Of a DNA stretch of 64,000 nt, positions 30,115 through 39,871 are shown one piece after another. The notes beneath the pieces were generated by a model. The model did no database searches. It saw nothing but the letters and a program-made list of their open reading frames with translations, and was not told where the DNA came from. The stretch comes from Acidobacteriota bacterium. GTDB taxonomy: Bacteria; Acidobacteriota; Thermoanaerobaculia; Thermoanaerobaculales; Thermoanaerobaculaceae. A program made the position numbers and the translations under genes. The DNA is taken from NCBI GenBank assembly GCA_016213675.1, contig JACQZW010000039.1:98658-162657 (forward strand). The letters are read 5' to 3'. Every line of letters begins with the position of its first letter. Position 1 is the first letter of the stretch.

Positions 30115-30828
30115 ATGCGGAGCGTGCTCGTGCTCGCGGGCGTGCTCCTCGCGGCGCCGGCCACCGCCCAGGTCGAGCCGTGCCGGGTGTGCGTCGCGAG
30201 CGTGGCGCCCCCGGTGACGGCCAGGCCGGCGCTCCACAGCCGCCCGGACGCGGTGTTCTCGACCGTCGAGCAGAACACCATGAAGAGCACCTTGACGTTG
30301 CTCGGCTTCGCGCACCAGGTGGCGCAGGATCCTGCGACCACCACCTGCAACGTCTACGTCACGTTCCCCGGCTCGAACTATGTCGGGGCCGCGCCCCTCG
30401 CCCCGTGGGTGCGGGCCGGTCACGGGGTGGTCCAGGTCGGCGACTGGGGCCCGGGCTTCCAGGCGAACGACCGCCTGGAGGTGGAGTCGTGCAGTCCCCG
30501 GGGCGTCATCGTCGCCGACACCACCCACCCGATCGTCGCCGGCGTGCCCGAGCTGTGGTTCACCACCGGCTACTGGAGCAACGACGGCGACGTCTTCGAG
30601 GACTACATCGGCTGGGTCACCGACGCGGACCCCAACCTGGCGAGGATCAGCGGCCACGACCGCGGCCTGTCGGCGCGCGAGGAGGGCTCGGGCCGGGTGG
30701 TGTTCGCCGGCTGGCGGGTGTACGGCCGCGCCGCCAACGCCGCCGACCTGACGATCCTCGGCAACGCGATCGCGTGGGCCGGCCGGTGCGCCCCGCCCGC
30801 GGGCATGCACCCGACCGGCGGTCGGTGA
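30115..30828 (+). CDS. Secreted protein of unknown function
   Basis: A 237-residue protein with a signal peptide ending ATAQ, then mature CRVCVA. Alternating strands and loops (GHGVVQVGDWGPGFQ, PRGVIVADTTHPIVAGVPELWF, RVVFAGWRVYG) suggest an alpha/beta fold, vaguely like ThuA/glutamine-amidotransferase-like domains that detect or remodel sugars, but I see no triad. The start ATG 30115 is chosen over upstream in-frame codons because the signal peptide begins there and GAGGAA lies upstream. It stands alone between tldE and the M28 peptidase. Confidence 0.7.
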   Translation: MRSVLVLAGVLLAAPATAQVEPCRVCVASVAPPVTARPALHSRPDAVFSTVEQNTMKSTLTLLGFAHQVAQDPATTTCNVYVTFPGSNYVGAAPLAPWVRAGHGVVQVGDWGPGFQANDRLEVESCSPRGVIVADTTHPIVAGVPELWFTTGYWSNDGDVFEDYIGWVTDADPNLARISGHDRGLSAREEGSGRVVFAGWRVYGRAANAADLTILGNAIAWAGRCAPPAGMHPTGGR

Positions 30829-31033
30829 TCGATCGTCCCTTGGCAGGTGATCGTCGGGGCACGGAGTTTCTCCTCCCCGATCGCCCAGGTCTCCGGCCGC
30901 TGCCAGCCTTCCCAGCTCCAGTAGGTGTCGACGTCTGTGCTTCGAGACCGTGGCGCCCGGCAACCCTCGCGACCCCGGCGGCGTAGACTGCCGGGCGGCC
31001 GGCCGGCACCTTGGCGGCCGGGGGAGAACCTGC

Positions 31034-32719
31034 ATGCGTCGCCACTCAGCCGTGCTCGCCGTGTTCGCCGTTGTCCTCGCTCTTCCGTCGATCGTCGCCG
31101 CCGAGGAGCCCGTCGACCTCGCGGCCGTCACGCGGATCCGCGACGAAGGGCTCAACCGCTCCCAGGTCATGGAGACGGCGCGCGTGCTCGCCGACGAGAT
31201 CGGGCCGCGGGTGACCAACTCGCCGGGCTACCGCCGCGCCGCCGACTGGACACGCGGCCGGCTCGCCGAGTGGGGGCTCTCGAACGCCCACCTCGAGCCG
31301 TTCGAGTTCGGCCGCGGCTGGTCGTTCTCGGCCTGCAGCCTCCGCCTGGTGAAGCCCGACGTCGTGCAGCTCGACGCGCTGCCCAAGGGCTTCTCGCCGG
31401 GCACCGCCGGGGTGTTGCGCGGCGGCGTCGTCCGCGTCGCGATCGAGAAGGACGAGGACTTCGAAGCGTATCGCGGCACGCTCGCCGGCAAGATCGTCCT
31501 GCTCGCCGCGCCGCCCGAGCCGGAGCGCGAGGAGGCCGAGCGTTCCGCGCGCTACACCGACGAGGAGCTCGCCGAGATCGAGACGTTCCCGGTGTCGGAT
31601 CGCCGCTTCGACGAGTTCCGTCGCCGCCTGCGCCGCGAGGCCGGCATCGGCCGGAAGCGCGCCGAGTTCCTCGCCGCCGAGGGCGCGCTCGCCACGATCG
31701 AGGCGAGCAGCCGCGAGGCGGCGCTGATCCGGGTCGGCGGCAACCCCGTCACCAGGCCCGGCGAGAAGGCGGGCCTGCCCGCCGTCGTCCTCGGCCAGGA
31801 GCAGTTCGGGCGCATCGTCCGGATGCTCGAGCGCAAGGTCGACGTCGAGCTCGAGGTCTTGGTCGAGGCGACCTTCCACGACGACCGCACCACCGCGGAC
31901 AACGTCGTCGCCGAGCTCGCGGGCTCCGACCGCCGGGACGAGGTCGTCATGCTCGGCGCCCATCTCGACTCGTGGCACGCCGGCACCGGCGCCACCGACA
32001 ACGCCGCCGGCGTCGCCGTGGTCATGGAGGCGATGCGCATCCTCAAGGCCATCGACGCGAAGCCGCGGCGCACCGTCCGGGTCGGCCTGTGGGCCGCCGA
32101 GGAGCAGGGGCTGCGCGGCTCGCGCGCCTACGTCGCCGAGCACTTCGCCTCCCGCCCCGAGTCGGACGACCCGGCCCAGCGCGACCTTCCGGAGTGGTCG
32201 CAGACCGGGCGCAAGCCGCTCGAGTTCAAGCCCGACTGGAAGAAGCTCTCCGCCTACTTCAACCTCGACAACGGCGGCGGCAAGATTCGCGGCATCCACG
32301 CGCAGGAGAACGCCTCGCTGCGCCCGATCTTCGCCGCCTGGCTCGAGCCGCTCGCCGACCTCGGCGCGACCACCGTGACGCTGCGGCGCACCGGCGGCAC
32401 CGACCACCAGTCGTTCGACGGCGTCGGCCTGCCCGGCTTCCAGTTCGTCCAGGACCGCCTCGACTACATGACGCGCACGCACCACACCCAGGCGGACACC
32501 TACGAGCGCCTGCACGCCGCCGACCTCAAGCAGGCCGCCGTCGTGATGGCGACGTTCGCCTACCACGCCGCGATGCGCGACGAGCTCCTGCCGAGAAAGC
32601 CCGTCCCCCGCGACGAGCCGCCCGCCGCCGGCCGCGAGCGTGCGGGCGGGACGACCCCGCCGTCGCCCGGGCCCCGCGCGGAGACGCCGCCGACCGCCCG
32701 ACCGTCTCCTCGCCCGTAG
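31034..32719 (+). CDS. Secreted M28-family zinc aminopeptidase
   Basis: A 561-residue protein with a signal peptide (AVLAVFAVVLALPSIVAA), a PA-like insert (about 110-260), and an M28 catalytic domain. Zinc ligands and catalytic residues are seen in GAHLDSWHAG (His, Asp), ATDNAAG (Asp), AAEEQGL (Glu pair), NLDNGGG and the final HHTQAD. It removes N-terminal residues from peptides outside the cytoplasm. The last 40 residues are a Pro/Arg-rich tail (PPAAGRERAGG... PSPRP), probably disordered. ATG 31034 begins the signal peptide. Confidence 0.92.
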   Translation: MRRHSAVLAVFAVVLALPSIVAAEEPVDLAAVTRIRDEGLNRSQVMETARVLADEIGPRVTNSPGYRRAADWTRGRLAEWGLSNAHLEPFEFGRGWSFSACSLRLVKPDVVQLDALPKGFSPGTAGVLRGGVVRVAIEKDEDFEAYRGTLAGKIVLLAAPPEPEREEAERSARYTDEELAEIETFPVSDRRFDEFRRRLRREAGIGRKRAEFLAAEGALATIEASSREAALIRVGGNPVTRPGEKAGLPAVVLGQEQFGRIVRMLERKVDVELEVLVEATFHDDRTTADNVVAELAGSDRRDEVVMLGAHLDSWHAGTGATDNAAGVAVVMEAMRILKAIDAKPRRTVRVGLWAAEEQGLRGSRAYVAEHFASRPESDDPAQRDLPEWSQTGRKPLEFKPDWKKLSAYFNLDNGGGKIRGIHAQENASLRPIFAAWLEPLADLGATTVTLRRTGGTDHQSFDGVGLPGFQFVQDRLDYMTRTHHTQADTYERLHAADLKQAAVVMATFAYHAAMRDELLPRKPVPRDEPPAAGRERAGGTTPPSPGPRAETPPTARPSPRP

Positions 32720-32922
32720 CGCGCGTTCGCCGCCCCCTCCGGTCCGGACCGGCCCATGCTCCGCGCCGAGGCGGTGCTCGCGTGTCGTCCGTTTCCGCGC
32801 CCCGTAGCGCGGGCGCCCTCGCCCGCGCAGTCCGTGCGTCACGCGTCCTTGACCGGTCGGGTGGGGAGGCCTAGCATCGCCCGGACGACTCGTCCTCGCG
32901 TCTCGCGAACAGGAGGAAGGAC

Positions 32923-33564
32923 ATGAGAAACGTCGCCCTTGCACTCGTCGTCCTCGCGTTGGCAGCCCCGGTCGCGCTCGCCCAGATCGGCGAGACCACA
33001 CCGGTGCCGCCGGGCCAGCTCACCCCGGGGAAGGTCGTGCTCGGCCCCAACGCCGTGGAAACCTACGGGAGCACCGCCTCGCCGTGGTCCGGAACCCCCC
33101 GCGAACGCGGCAACCTGTTCGCAGTGACGACGTCGGTGAACGTCACGCAGATGGAGTGGTACATCAACCCCTCCGCGGCCGAGACGTTCTACTTCTCGAT
33201 CTACCGCAAGACCAACGACGGGACCGTGACCGGCACCTACGACCGAGTCTTCATCACCTCGGTGCCCATTGCCACGGCAGGGGACCAGTGGATCGGCTCC
33301 GGAACGATGAGCTACACGCTCGACCCCGCGTACTACTACTACCTCTCGGTGGCCTGGGACACGGTGTCGTGCGTCTACTACCGCAGCGCTGAGCTCACCC
33401 CGATCGCCACCGGCTTCGGCCAGCTCCTGACCGGCATCCCGGACGGTTCCGGACATCCCGCCACGTGGACCAACACCTGGGCCTCGGGGTCCTTCTCGCC
33501 GTACCACCAACGCCTGACCTTCGACGCCGTGCCGGTCGAGCTGATGACCCTGAGCGTCGAGTAG
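32923..33564 (+). CDS. Secreted protein with C-terminal VPVELxxLSVE tail
   Basis: A 213-residue protein of unknown function. Signal peptide ends ALAQ; the mature part is rich in Tyr, Thr and Ser strands (FYFSIYRKTNDG, AYYYYLSVAWDT), so it is probably a beta-sandwich. The last residues, DAVPVELMTLSVE, match the last residues of the unrelated-looking protein at 62881-63519 (DAVPVELQSLSVE), suggesting a shared C-terminal sorting or folding signal. AGGAGG lies upstream of ATG 32923. A hairpin terminator follows. Confidence 0.85.
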   Translation: MRNVALALVVLALAAPVALAQIGETTPVPPGQLTPGKVVLGPNAVETYGSTASPWSGTPRERGNLFAVTTSVNVTQMEWYINPSAAETFYFSIYRKTNDGTVTGTYDRVFITSVPIATAGDQWIGSGTMSYTLDPAYYYYLSVAWDTVSCVYYRSAELTPIATGFGQLLTGIPDGSGHPATWTNTWASGSFSPYHQRLTFDAVPVELMTLSVE

Positions 33565-33582
33565 CGCCTCACGACCCGTGAA

Positions 33583-33607
33583 GGCCCCGGGCCGATCCGC
33601 CGGGGCC
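33583..33607 (+). terminator. Hairpin terminator after secreted protein gene
   Basis: GGCCCCGG and CCGGGGCC form an 8-bp stem with 9-nt loop, 18 bp past the stop codon at 33564. No U tract. Confidence 0.5.
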
Positions 33608-33703
33608 GTTCGCTTCCCGCCGCCCCGGTGGGAATGGCCGCGGCCGAAGGCGGCGTTCGTGTACCCTGACAGCAGCACACCCGCACCAGTCAGGGAGGCC
33701 GTC

Positions 33704-35671
33704 ATGCATCGAGCAGGCACCGTTCGCGGCGTGTCGTTCATCGTCCTCGTCCTCGCCCTCGCCGCCGCACCGGCGGCGGACGCCGGTTGGCGCCCGGAGG
33801 GGCCGTTCCTCGGCTCCATCCGCGACCTCGCGATCGACTCCGCCAAGCCGGACACCGTCTACGCCGCGACCAACGGCGGCGGGGTGTGGCGGAGCGACGA
33901 CGGCGGCGCGACGTGGTCGCTTCCCGGCGCCGCCATGACCGGCCGGGAGGTCACCTGGATCGAGGCCGACCCGGGGACGCCGGGGACGGTGTGGGCCGGC
34001 GTCGACGACCCCGGCAGGCCGGCGCTGTGGCGCTCGCGCGACCGGGGCGCCACCTGGTCCCGCGTCGCGGGCGAGGTCAAGGGCGGCTCCGGCCTGATGC
34101 AGCCGACCGGCGTTCGCATCGCGTTCGCGCCGTCCGCGCCGGCGAACGTCTGGGTCCCGTCGACCAACCTCCACTATCGGAGCCGCGACGGCGGCGCGAC
34201 CTGGAGCGACTTCCGCGTCCCGGGGCAGGACGTCTACGCCATCGCCGTCGACCCGAAAAACCCCGCCGTGGTCTACGCCGGCGGGCACGCCGGCGAGGCG
34301 GGCACCCACCTGCGCCGCAGCGACGACGACGGCGCGAGCTGGCACGCCGCCGGGCGTGGCCTCGATCCGCCGGTCAAGGCGCTCGCCGTCGACCCGGCGA
34401 ACCCGGCCACGGTCTACGCCGTCACCGGCTTCAACGGGTTGTGGAGGAGCACCGACCGCGGCGAGAGCTTCACGGCCCTCCCGCTTCCCCTCGGCGGCAC
34501 CGACGACATCTACCGACTCGTGCTCAACCCCGCCGACCCCACCGAGCTGTGGGCCGCGACCGAGAAGGGCCTGCTCGTGAGCCGCGACGCCGGGCAGAGC
34601 TTTACGCCGGCCGACCGCGACACCGGGAACTACCTGGTCCGCTCGATCGCGGCCGTCCCGGGCGCGCCGCGCACGCTCTTCGCCGCCAGCGGCGGCTCCG
34701 GCGTCTACCGGAGCGACGACGGCGGGGCCGCGTGGAGGCCGTCGAGCACGGGGCTGGCGGCCGGCTGGGTCAAGGCGCTCCACGCCTCGCCGGTGTCCGC
34801 GACCGTGTTCGCGCAGACCTCGGTCGGGCTCTACCAGCGCGACGGCTCCGGCGCCTGGCGCGAGATCCGCGCGCCGTTCTCCGACGGCAAGGCCGCCGAG
34901 CCCGACGGCGTCCTCTTCGACCGCGCGTCGGCGCAGACGCTCTACGCCTTCCAGACGTCCCGCTGGTGGCGCTCGGCGGACGGCGGCCGGGGCTGGCAGG
35001 AGGTCAAGGGCAAGGAGCCCTCGATGCGCGACATGATGAAGGGCAACCTCGAGTCGGCGCAGTTCAAGAGCCTCGCCCAGGATCCCGCCGACCCGAAGGT
35101 CTTCTACGCCGGCTCGTGGTCGAACAGCACGCCGGGGAACGCCGTCTTCAAGTCCGTGGACGCCGGCAAGTCGTGGAAGAGCGCCGGAGCCGGCCTGCCG
35201 ACCGAGGACGTGACGCGGTTGCGCTGCGGCGCGGGCGTCGTCTTCGCCGTCAGCGAGAAGAAGGCGCTCTACCGCTCGACCGACGGCGGCGCGGCGTGGT
35301 CCGCCGTGGCCGGCCTGCCCGACGCCGAGCTGCGCGACGTCGTGCTCGAGGCGAGCGTCCCGGGCCGTGTCCTCGTCCCCACCGACAAGGGCCTCTTCCG
35401 CTCCGCCGACAACGGCGCGACCTGGGAGAAGGCCGGCTCCGCGCTCGCCGGGGAGGACGTCGAGGCAGTCGTCGCCGCCCCCTCCGGCACGCTGTTCGCC
35501 GGGAGCTTCAAGGGCGTCTTCACGAGCGCCGACGGCGGCGTCACCTGGACCCCGATGAACGACGGGCTGACCAACACCGACGTCCGTGCCCTCGGCGTTG
35601 CCGGCCCGGCGCCGGCGCGCCTGCTCGCCGGCACCGCCGGCGGCAGCGTCTTCTCCACCGAGCTGCCGTAG
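33704..35671 (+). CDS. Secreted BNR-repeat (sortilin/Ycf48-like) propeller protein
   Basis: A 655-residue exported protein. The signal peptide (FIVLVLALAAAPAADA) is followed by about ten BNR repeats, each with SxDGGATW or a variant (SDDGGATW, SRDGGATW, STDRGESF, SADGGVTW) spaced about 45-65 residues apart, and interleaved PxxPxxxYA strands. Family members are beta-propellers, often exported and described as sialidase-like, but no catalytic sialidase residues are evident. ATG 33704 starts the signal peptide, and GGGAGG precedes it. Confidence 0.9.
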   Translation: MHRAGTVRGVSFIVLVLALAAAPAADAGWRPEGPFLGSIRDLAIDSAKPDTVYAATNGGGVWRSDDGGATWSLPGAAMTGREVTWIEADPGTPGTVWAGVDDPGRPALWRSRDRGATWSRVAGEVKGGSGLMQPTGVRIAFAPSAPANVWVPSTNLHYRSRDGGATWSDFRVPGQDVYAIAVDPKNPAVVYAGGHAGEAGTHLRRSDDDGASWHAAGRGLDPPVKALAVDPANPATVYAVTGFNGLWRSTDRGESFTALPLPLGGTDDIYRLVLNPADPTELWAATEKGLLVSRDAGQSFTPADRDTGNYLVRSIAAVPGAPRTLFAASGGSGVYRSDDGGAAWRPSSTGLAAGWVKALHASPVSATVFAQTSVGLYQRDGSGAWREIRAPFSDGKAAEPDGVLFDRASAQTLYAFQTSRWWRSADGGRGWQEVKGKEPSMRDMMKGNLESAQFKSLAQDPADPKVFYAGSWSNSTPGNAVFKSVDAGKSWKSAGAGLPTEDVTRLRCGAGVVFAVSEKKALYRSTDGGAAWSAVAGLPDAELRDVVLEASVPGRVLVPTDKGLFRSADNGATWEKAGSALAGEDVEAVVAAPSGTLFAGSFKGVFTSADGGVTWTPMNDGLTNTDVRALGVAGPAPARLLAGTAGGSVFSTELP

Positions 35672-35725
35672 CCCGGCCCGTTGTCGTCGCGAGTGCGGTG
35701 GCGCCACCGCGGAGGCCGTCGGGGA

Positions 35726-36292
35726 TCACCCCGCCGGCTCCAGGAGTGCGGTGAGCCGTCGCCGCCCGGCGACGCCGGGGCCGGCAGCCGGGCGCAGGCC
35801 GTGCCGGGCGGCCGCGGCCAGGGTTGCGGCGAACGCCTCGCGGGTGACGTGGCCGGGCGGCTCCACGACGAGGACGCGGGCGTCGCTGCGCAGCGCCGCG
35901 CGGAGCTCGGCGAACAGGCGGCCCGGGTCGGGGACCTCGTGCACCACGAAGTACGCCAGCGCGAACCCGATCCTGCCGGCGAGGTCCTCGACGCCGAGCG
36001 AGTCGGGCGCGCAGAGCCGGGCGTCGATGCGGTCGGCGAGGCCGGCACGGCGCGCCCGACGGGCCAGGCCGGCCAGCATGCGGGGTTGCACGTCGAGGGC
36101 GACGACCTTCCCCTCGGCCCCCACGGCCGCCGCCATCGGCAGGGTGAAGTAGCCCATCCCGCAGCCGACCTCGAGGACGCGCATGCCCGCGCGCAGGTGG
36201 GGCCCGACGATGCGCGCCGGTGGCTCGAGCAGGCGCCGGATCGGGAGCAGGTGGACGTAGCCCAGCCACCAGGGACAGACGTGCTGGGCCAT
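35726..36292 (-). CDS. SAM-dependent class I methyltransferase
   Basis: A 188-residue methyltransferase. Motif I is LEVGCGMGYFTLPMA, with acidic motif II ALDV and later motif FVVHEVPD, typical of small-molecule or lipid methyltransferases (UbiE/SmtA-like). ATG 36292 is preferred to TTG 36298 because GGGGGAG lies 7 nt upstream. It starts 2 nt after the stop of the small secreted peptide gene. Substrate unknown. Confidence 0.9.
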   Translation of the reverse strand: MAQHVCPWWLGYVHLLPIRRLLEPPARIVGPHLRAGMRVLEVGCGMGYFTLPMAAAVGAEGKVVALDVQPRMLAGLARRARRAGLADRIDARLCAPDSLGVEDLAGRIGFALAYFVVHEVPDPGRLFAELRAALRSDARVLVVEPPGHVTREAFAATLAAAARHGLRPAAGPGVAGRRRLTALLEPAG

Positions 36293-36294
36293 GC

Positions 36295-36471
36295 TCAACT
36301 CCCCCCACCGGCCGCTGGGCCGGGCGCCGACCGCGTGAGCGGGATCCGCGCGACCAGGTACGGCGTGCGCCGCATGTCGAGGCCGCCGGAGGACGGCGGT
36401 TCGGCGGTGCCCGGGATCGCCATGGTGCAGAGCAGGGCGCAGCAGGCACAGAGAATCGCCGGTCGGGTCAT
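36295..36471 (-). CDS. Small secreted peptide
   Basis: A 58-residue peptide with a signal peptide rich in Cys (MTRPAILCACCALLCTMAIPG), possibly cleaved after GTA, leaving about 35 Pro/Ser-rich residues. GGGAGG lies 7 nt upstream of ATG 36471. It is joined to the methyltransferase gene by a 2-nt gap. Real gene status is likely but not certain; no function recognised. Confidence 0.55.
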   Translation of the reverse strand: MTRPAILCACCALLCTMAIPGTAEPPSSGGLDMRRTPYLVARIPLTRSAPGPAAGGGS

Positions 36472-36605
36472 GGCACGCCTCCCTTTCCGTGGCCGTGGCG
36501 AACGGACGTGGCTGGGTCTTGTACGCGCCGGCATCGTTGCGGTTCCTCGGGCGCCGGGGACCCTGTCTGGTACGTTCGACCGCCGGGGTGCCGTCCCGGT
36601 GGCGC

Positions 36606-37358
36606 CTAGGGCATCTGGATGCCGCCGGAGACCGGCAGGTAGGCGCCGGTGACGAAGCGCGCCTCGCTCATCGCGAGGCCGAGGATCGCGCCAGCCACGT
36701 CCTCGGCGAGGGCGTTGCGGCGCAGCGGGGTGTGCGCCGCCATTCCGTCCTTGACCGGCTGCGGCAGCCGCGCCACCGCGTCGGTGAGCGTCAGGCCGGG
36801 CGCCACGACGTTGACGCGCACGCCCTTCGGCCCGAGCTCGAGGGCCAGGCTCTTGGCGAAGGCGTCGAGCCCCGACTTCGCCGTCGAGTGCGCGCAGAAC
36901 CCCTCGCCGGGGTGGCGCGACAGGCCGCTGGAGACAAGGATGATCGCGCCCTGGCCGCGCTCGACCATCCCGGGCGCCACGGCGCGACACGGGAAGAACG
37001 CGGCCTTCAGCTCGCCGACCAGCTTGGCCTCGAAGTCCTCCCACGGGTACTCGAGGAACGGCAGCATCGGGAAGCTCATCGAGGCGTTGACGACGAGCGT
37101 GTCGATCGGCCCGAGCTCCTGCGCGACGCGGGCCGCCATCGCCTCGACCTGACCGCGGTCGCGGGCGTCGGCCTGGACCGCGACCGCCCGCCCGCCGGCC
37201 TCGCGGATCCGCGCCACGACCTGCTCGGCCGCCGCCGCGCTCCGGAAGTAGTTGACGCCGACCGCCGCGCCCTCGGCGGCCAGCAGCGTCGCCGTCGCCG
37301 CGCCGATCCCGCGGCTCGCCCCGGTCACCAACGCCACCCTGCCGTCCATCTTCCCCAT
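36606..37358 (-). CDS. SDR-family protein with Tyr-to-His change in the active site
   Basis: A 250-residue short-chain dehydrogenase-like protein. NAD(P)-binding TGASRGIGAA and NAS at 91-93 are present. The YxxxK motif reads HSTAK, with His157 in place of the catalytic Tyr and Lys161 kept; the preceding LVSSGLS supplies Ser. Classical hydride transfer needs Tyr, so activity may be altered or lost. ATG 37358 has GGAGG 7 nt upstream; the longer in-frame extension is rejected. Confidence 0.88.
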   Translation of the reverse strand: MGKMDGRVALVTGASRGIGAATATLLAAEGAAVGVNYFRSAAAAEQVVARIREAGGRAVAVQADARDRGQVEAMAARVAQELGPIDTLVVNASMSFPMLPFLEYPWEDFEAKLVGELKAAFFPCRAVAPGMVERGQGAIILVSSGLSRHPGEGFCAHSTAKSGLDAFAKSLALELGPKGVRVNVVAPGLTLTDAVARLPQPVKDGMAAHTPLRRNALAEDVAGAILGLAMSEARFVTGAYLPVSGGIQMP

Positions 37359-37481
37359 CGTCGCCTCCCGCGGCGGGTGCCCGATCGCCGAGCCGGCCGC
37401 CCACACCCGCGCAGCGTACGGTCCCCGCCGCCGCCCTTCAACCCGCCGTGCGGGCGGCCTTCCCGGAATCCGCTCCAGGGA

Positions 37482-37487
37482 TACAAT
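37482..37487 (+). promoter_or_regulatory. Possible -10 box upstream of the kinase pair
   Basis: TACAAT (5/6 to consensus) lies 23 bp before the kinase ATG at 37511. No convincing -35 is seen 16-18 bp upstream, so this is weak. Confidence 0.3.
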
Positions 37488-37510
37488 GAAACTCAAGTCG
37501 AGACAGAGTC

Positions 37511-39871
37511 ATGAGACCGGGAGCGCGGCTCGGCCCCTACGAGATCGTCGCCCCCCTGGGTGCGGGCGGCATGGGCGAGGTCTACCGCGCCCACGACACG
37601 CGACTGGGCCGCGACGTCGCGATCAAGGTGCTGCCCGTCGACGTCGCCGCGGATCCCGACCGGCTCGCGAGGTTCGAGCGCGAGGCGCGGACCCTGGCGG
37701 CACTGTCGCACCCCAGCATCCTCGGGATCTTCGACGTCGGCTCGGCCCCGGTCCCGGCAGGCGACGCAGGGGAGGGCCCTGCGCCCTCCCGTGCGGGGGC
37801 AGGCCCCGCCGTCACGACCGATGCAGTGGCGGCGGCCGGGACGCGGACCGTGCACTACCTGGTCACCGAACTGCTCGAAGGCACGACACTGGGCGAGCGG
37901 CTGCGGCGGGAGCGATTGCCGTGGGGCACAGCCGTCGAGATCGTCGCCTCGATCGCGGATGGCCTGGGGGCGGCCCACGGCAAGGGCATCGTCCACCGCG
38001 ACCTCAAGCCGGACAACGTCTTCCTGACCTCCGGCGGCCGGGTCAAGCTACTCGACTTCGGCCTGGCGCGGCAGACGCGCGCCGAGACGGGAGCGTGGGA
38101 TCAGGCGGTCGCCCCGACCGAGACCTCCCTGACGGAAGTGGGGGCGATCCTCGGGACGGTCGGGTACATGGCGCCGGAGCAGGTGCGGGGGTTCCCGACC
38201 GACCATCGCAGCGACATCTTCGCCCTCGGCTGCGTGCTCTACGAGGCGCTGACCGGGAAGCCGCCGTTCAGGCGGGACACCGCGGCGGAGACGATGACGG
38301 CGATCCTGAAGGAGGCGGCGGCGGACCCGTCGAGCGTCGTGGCCGGGGTCCTCCCCGAGCTGGATCGTCTCGTGGCGCGCTGCCTCGCCAAGCAGCCTGG
38401 CGAGCGCTTCCAGTCGGCGAGCGACCTCGCGTATGCCCTGCGAGCCGTCGCCGCCCCGGCGGACTCGCCTCACGCCAGCCTGCACCGAGCTCGGGACGAC
38501 CGGCCATCGATCGCCGTCCTGCCGTTCGCCAACCTCTCCGCCGATCCGGAGCAGGAGTACTTCTGCGACGGCATGGCCGAGGAGATCCTCAACGCGCTGG
38601 CGCACGTCCAGGGGCTCCGGGTGATTGCGCGCACCTCGGCATTCGCGTTCAAGGGGCGCAACGAGGACATCCGCGAGATCGGTCGCCGGTTGGACGTGGC
38701 GACTCTGCTCGAGGGGAGCGTCCGCAAGGCGGGGGACCGCCTGCGCATCACCGCGCAGCTCATCAGCGTCGCCGATGGCTCCCACCTCTGGTCGGAACGG
38801 TACGACCGGCGCCTCGAGGACGTCTTCGCGATCCAGGACGAGATCGCGCTGGCGATCGTCGGCAACCTCGAGGTCCGCCTGCGCGCTCGCGAACGGGCGG
38901 CGATCGGGCAACGCCCGGCGGAGAACCTCGAGGCGTACAGCGCCTACCTGCGCGGCCAGTACCACTGGAACAGGCTCTCGCCGGAGGGCTTCGCCCGCAG
39001 CCGGCAGTACTTCGAGGAGGCGATCAGCGCCGACTCCCGCTACGCCCCCGCCTACACCGGGCTGGGCATGTGGTTCATCAGCCTGGCGTTCTGGGCCGAC
39101 TTCCCGCCCCAGGAGGCGTGGCGGCGAGGCTGTGAGGCGTTCGGGCAGGCGCTTTCGCTCGACCCGGACTCGGCGATGGCGCACGTCGGCATGGGGACGC
39201 TGCTGGGGTTCTTCGAGCGCCGTTGGCAGGCCGGCGAGGAGAACCTGCGGCGCGGCGTGGCGCTCGGCCCCGGCGCGGCGGCGGCGCACATGAACCTCGC
39301 GGCGTTCCTGGCGATCCGCGGCCGCTGGGCGGAAGCCGCCGCGGCGGCCCGTGTCTCGTTGCGGCTCGCCCCGCTGTCGGTGCCGAGCTGCGCCTGGAAT
39401 GCCGGGTGGCTCGACGCGGCGGGCCAGCACGGCGAGGCTCGCGCCGAGCTGGAGAAGGCCATCGCGCTCGATCCGGCGCACTGGCTGCCCCACTGGGAGC
39501 TGAGCCTCGCCCTCGCCAGGCTGGGGCGGGCTGAGGAGTCGTGCGCCGAGGCCGAGGAGGCGGTGCGGCTCTCGGGCAGAGCGTCCGTCGCCGTCGCGAT
39601 CCACGCCTGTGCCTGCTACGCGCGCGGCGACGTGCCCATGGGCGAGGCGCTGCGGGCGCAGCTCGAGGAGCGCGACCGGACCGGGTACGTGCCGCCCGGC
39701 CTGCTTGCCCTGATCGACGTGGCCCGCGGCGAGCTCGACGCCGCGGCGCGGCGGCTCGAGGCGTCGGCCGACAGCAAGGACCCGTGGCTCTGCACCTTCC
39801 GCACCCTCCCCGCGTCGTTCGGCCCTGACCAGGCGCGGATCGACGCCCTCCTCGCGAGGTTCGACCTGTGA
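37511..39871 (+). CDS. Soluble Ser/Thr protein kinase with TolB-like and TPR regions
   Basis: A 786-residue protein. The PknB-type kinase domain (1-285) has GAGGMGEV glycine loop, VAIKVL lysine, HRDLKPDN, DFGLAR and MAPEQ. An insert of about 30 residues (rich in Ala, Gly, Pro) sits in the N-lobe. There is no transmembrane helix. Residues about 320-450 resemble the TolB-like/CadC-type domain (IAVLPFANLSADPEQEYFCDGMAEEI, LLEGSVRKAGDRLRITAQLI), followed by TPR helices. This layout is common in Acidobacteriota. It probably phosphorylates partner proteins; targets unknown. The stop overlaps the next kinase start (GTGA). Confidence 0.93.
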   Translation: MRPGARLGPYEIVAPLGAGGMGEVYRAHDTRLGRDVAIKVLPVDVAADPDRLARFEREARTLAALSHPSILGIFDVGSAPVPAGDAGEGPAPSRAGAGPAVTTDAVAAAGTRTVHYLVTELLEGTTLGERLRRERLPWGTAVEIVASIADGLGAAHGKGIVHRDLKPDNVFLTSGGRVKLLDFGLARQTRAETGAWDQAVAPTETSLTEVGAILGTVGYMAPEQVRGFPTDHRSDIFALGCVLYEALTGKPPFRRDTAAETMTAILKEAAADPSSVVAGVLPELDRLVARCLAKQPGERFQSASDLAYALRAVAAPADSPHASLHRARDDRPSIAVLPFANLSADPEQEYFCDGMAEEILNALAHVQGLRVIARTSAFAFKGRNEDIREIGRRLDVATLLEGSVRKAGDRLRITAQLISVADGSHLWSERYDRRLEDVFAIQDEIALAIVGNLEVRLRARERAAIGQRPAENLEAYSAYLRGQYHWNRLSPEGFARSRQYFEEAISADSRYAPAYTGLGMWFISLAFWADFPPQEAWRRGCEAFGQALSLDPDSAMAHVGMGTLLGFFERRWQAGEENLRRGVALGPGAAAAHMNLAAFLAIRGRWAEAAAAARVSLRLAPLSVPSCAWNAGWLDAAGQHGEARAELEKAIALDPAHWLPHWELSLALARLGRAEESCAEAEEAVRLSGRASVAVAIHACACYARGDVPMGEALRAQLEERDRTGYVPPGLLALIDVARGELDAAARRLEASADSKDPWLCTFRTLPASFGPDQARIDALLARFDL

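Noticed and set aside
33569..35707. 712-residue frame on the minus strand opposite the BNR protein
   Set aside because: Low-complexity shadow of the BNR gene, no RBS or signal peptide.
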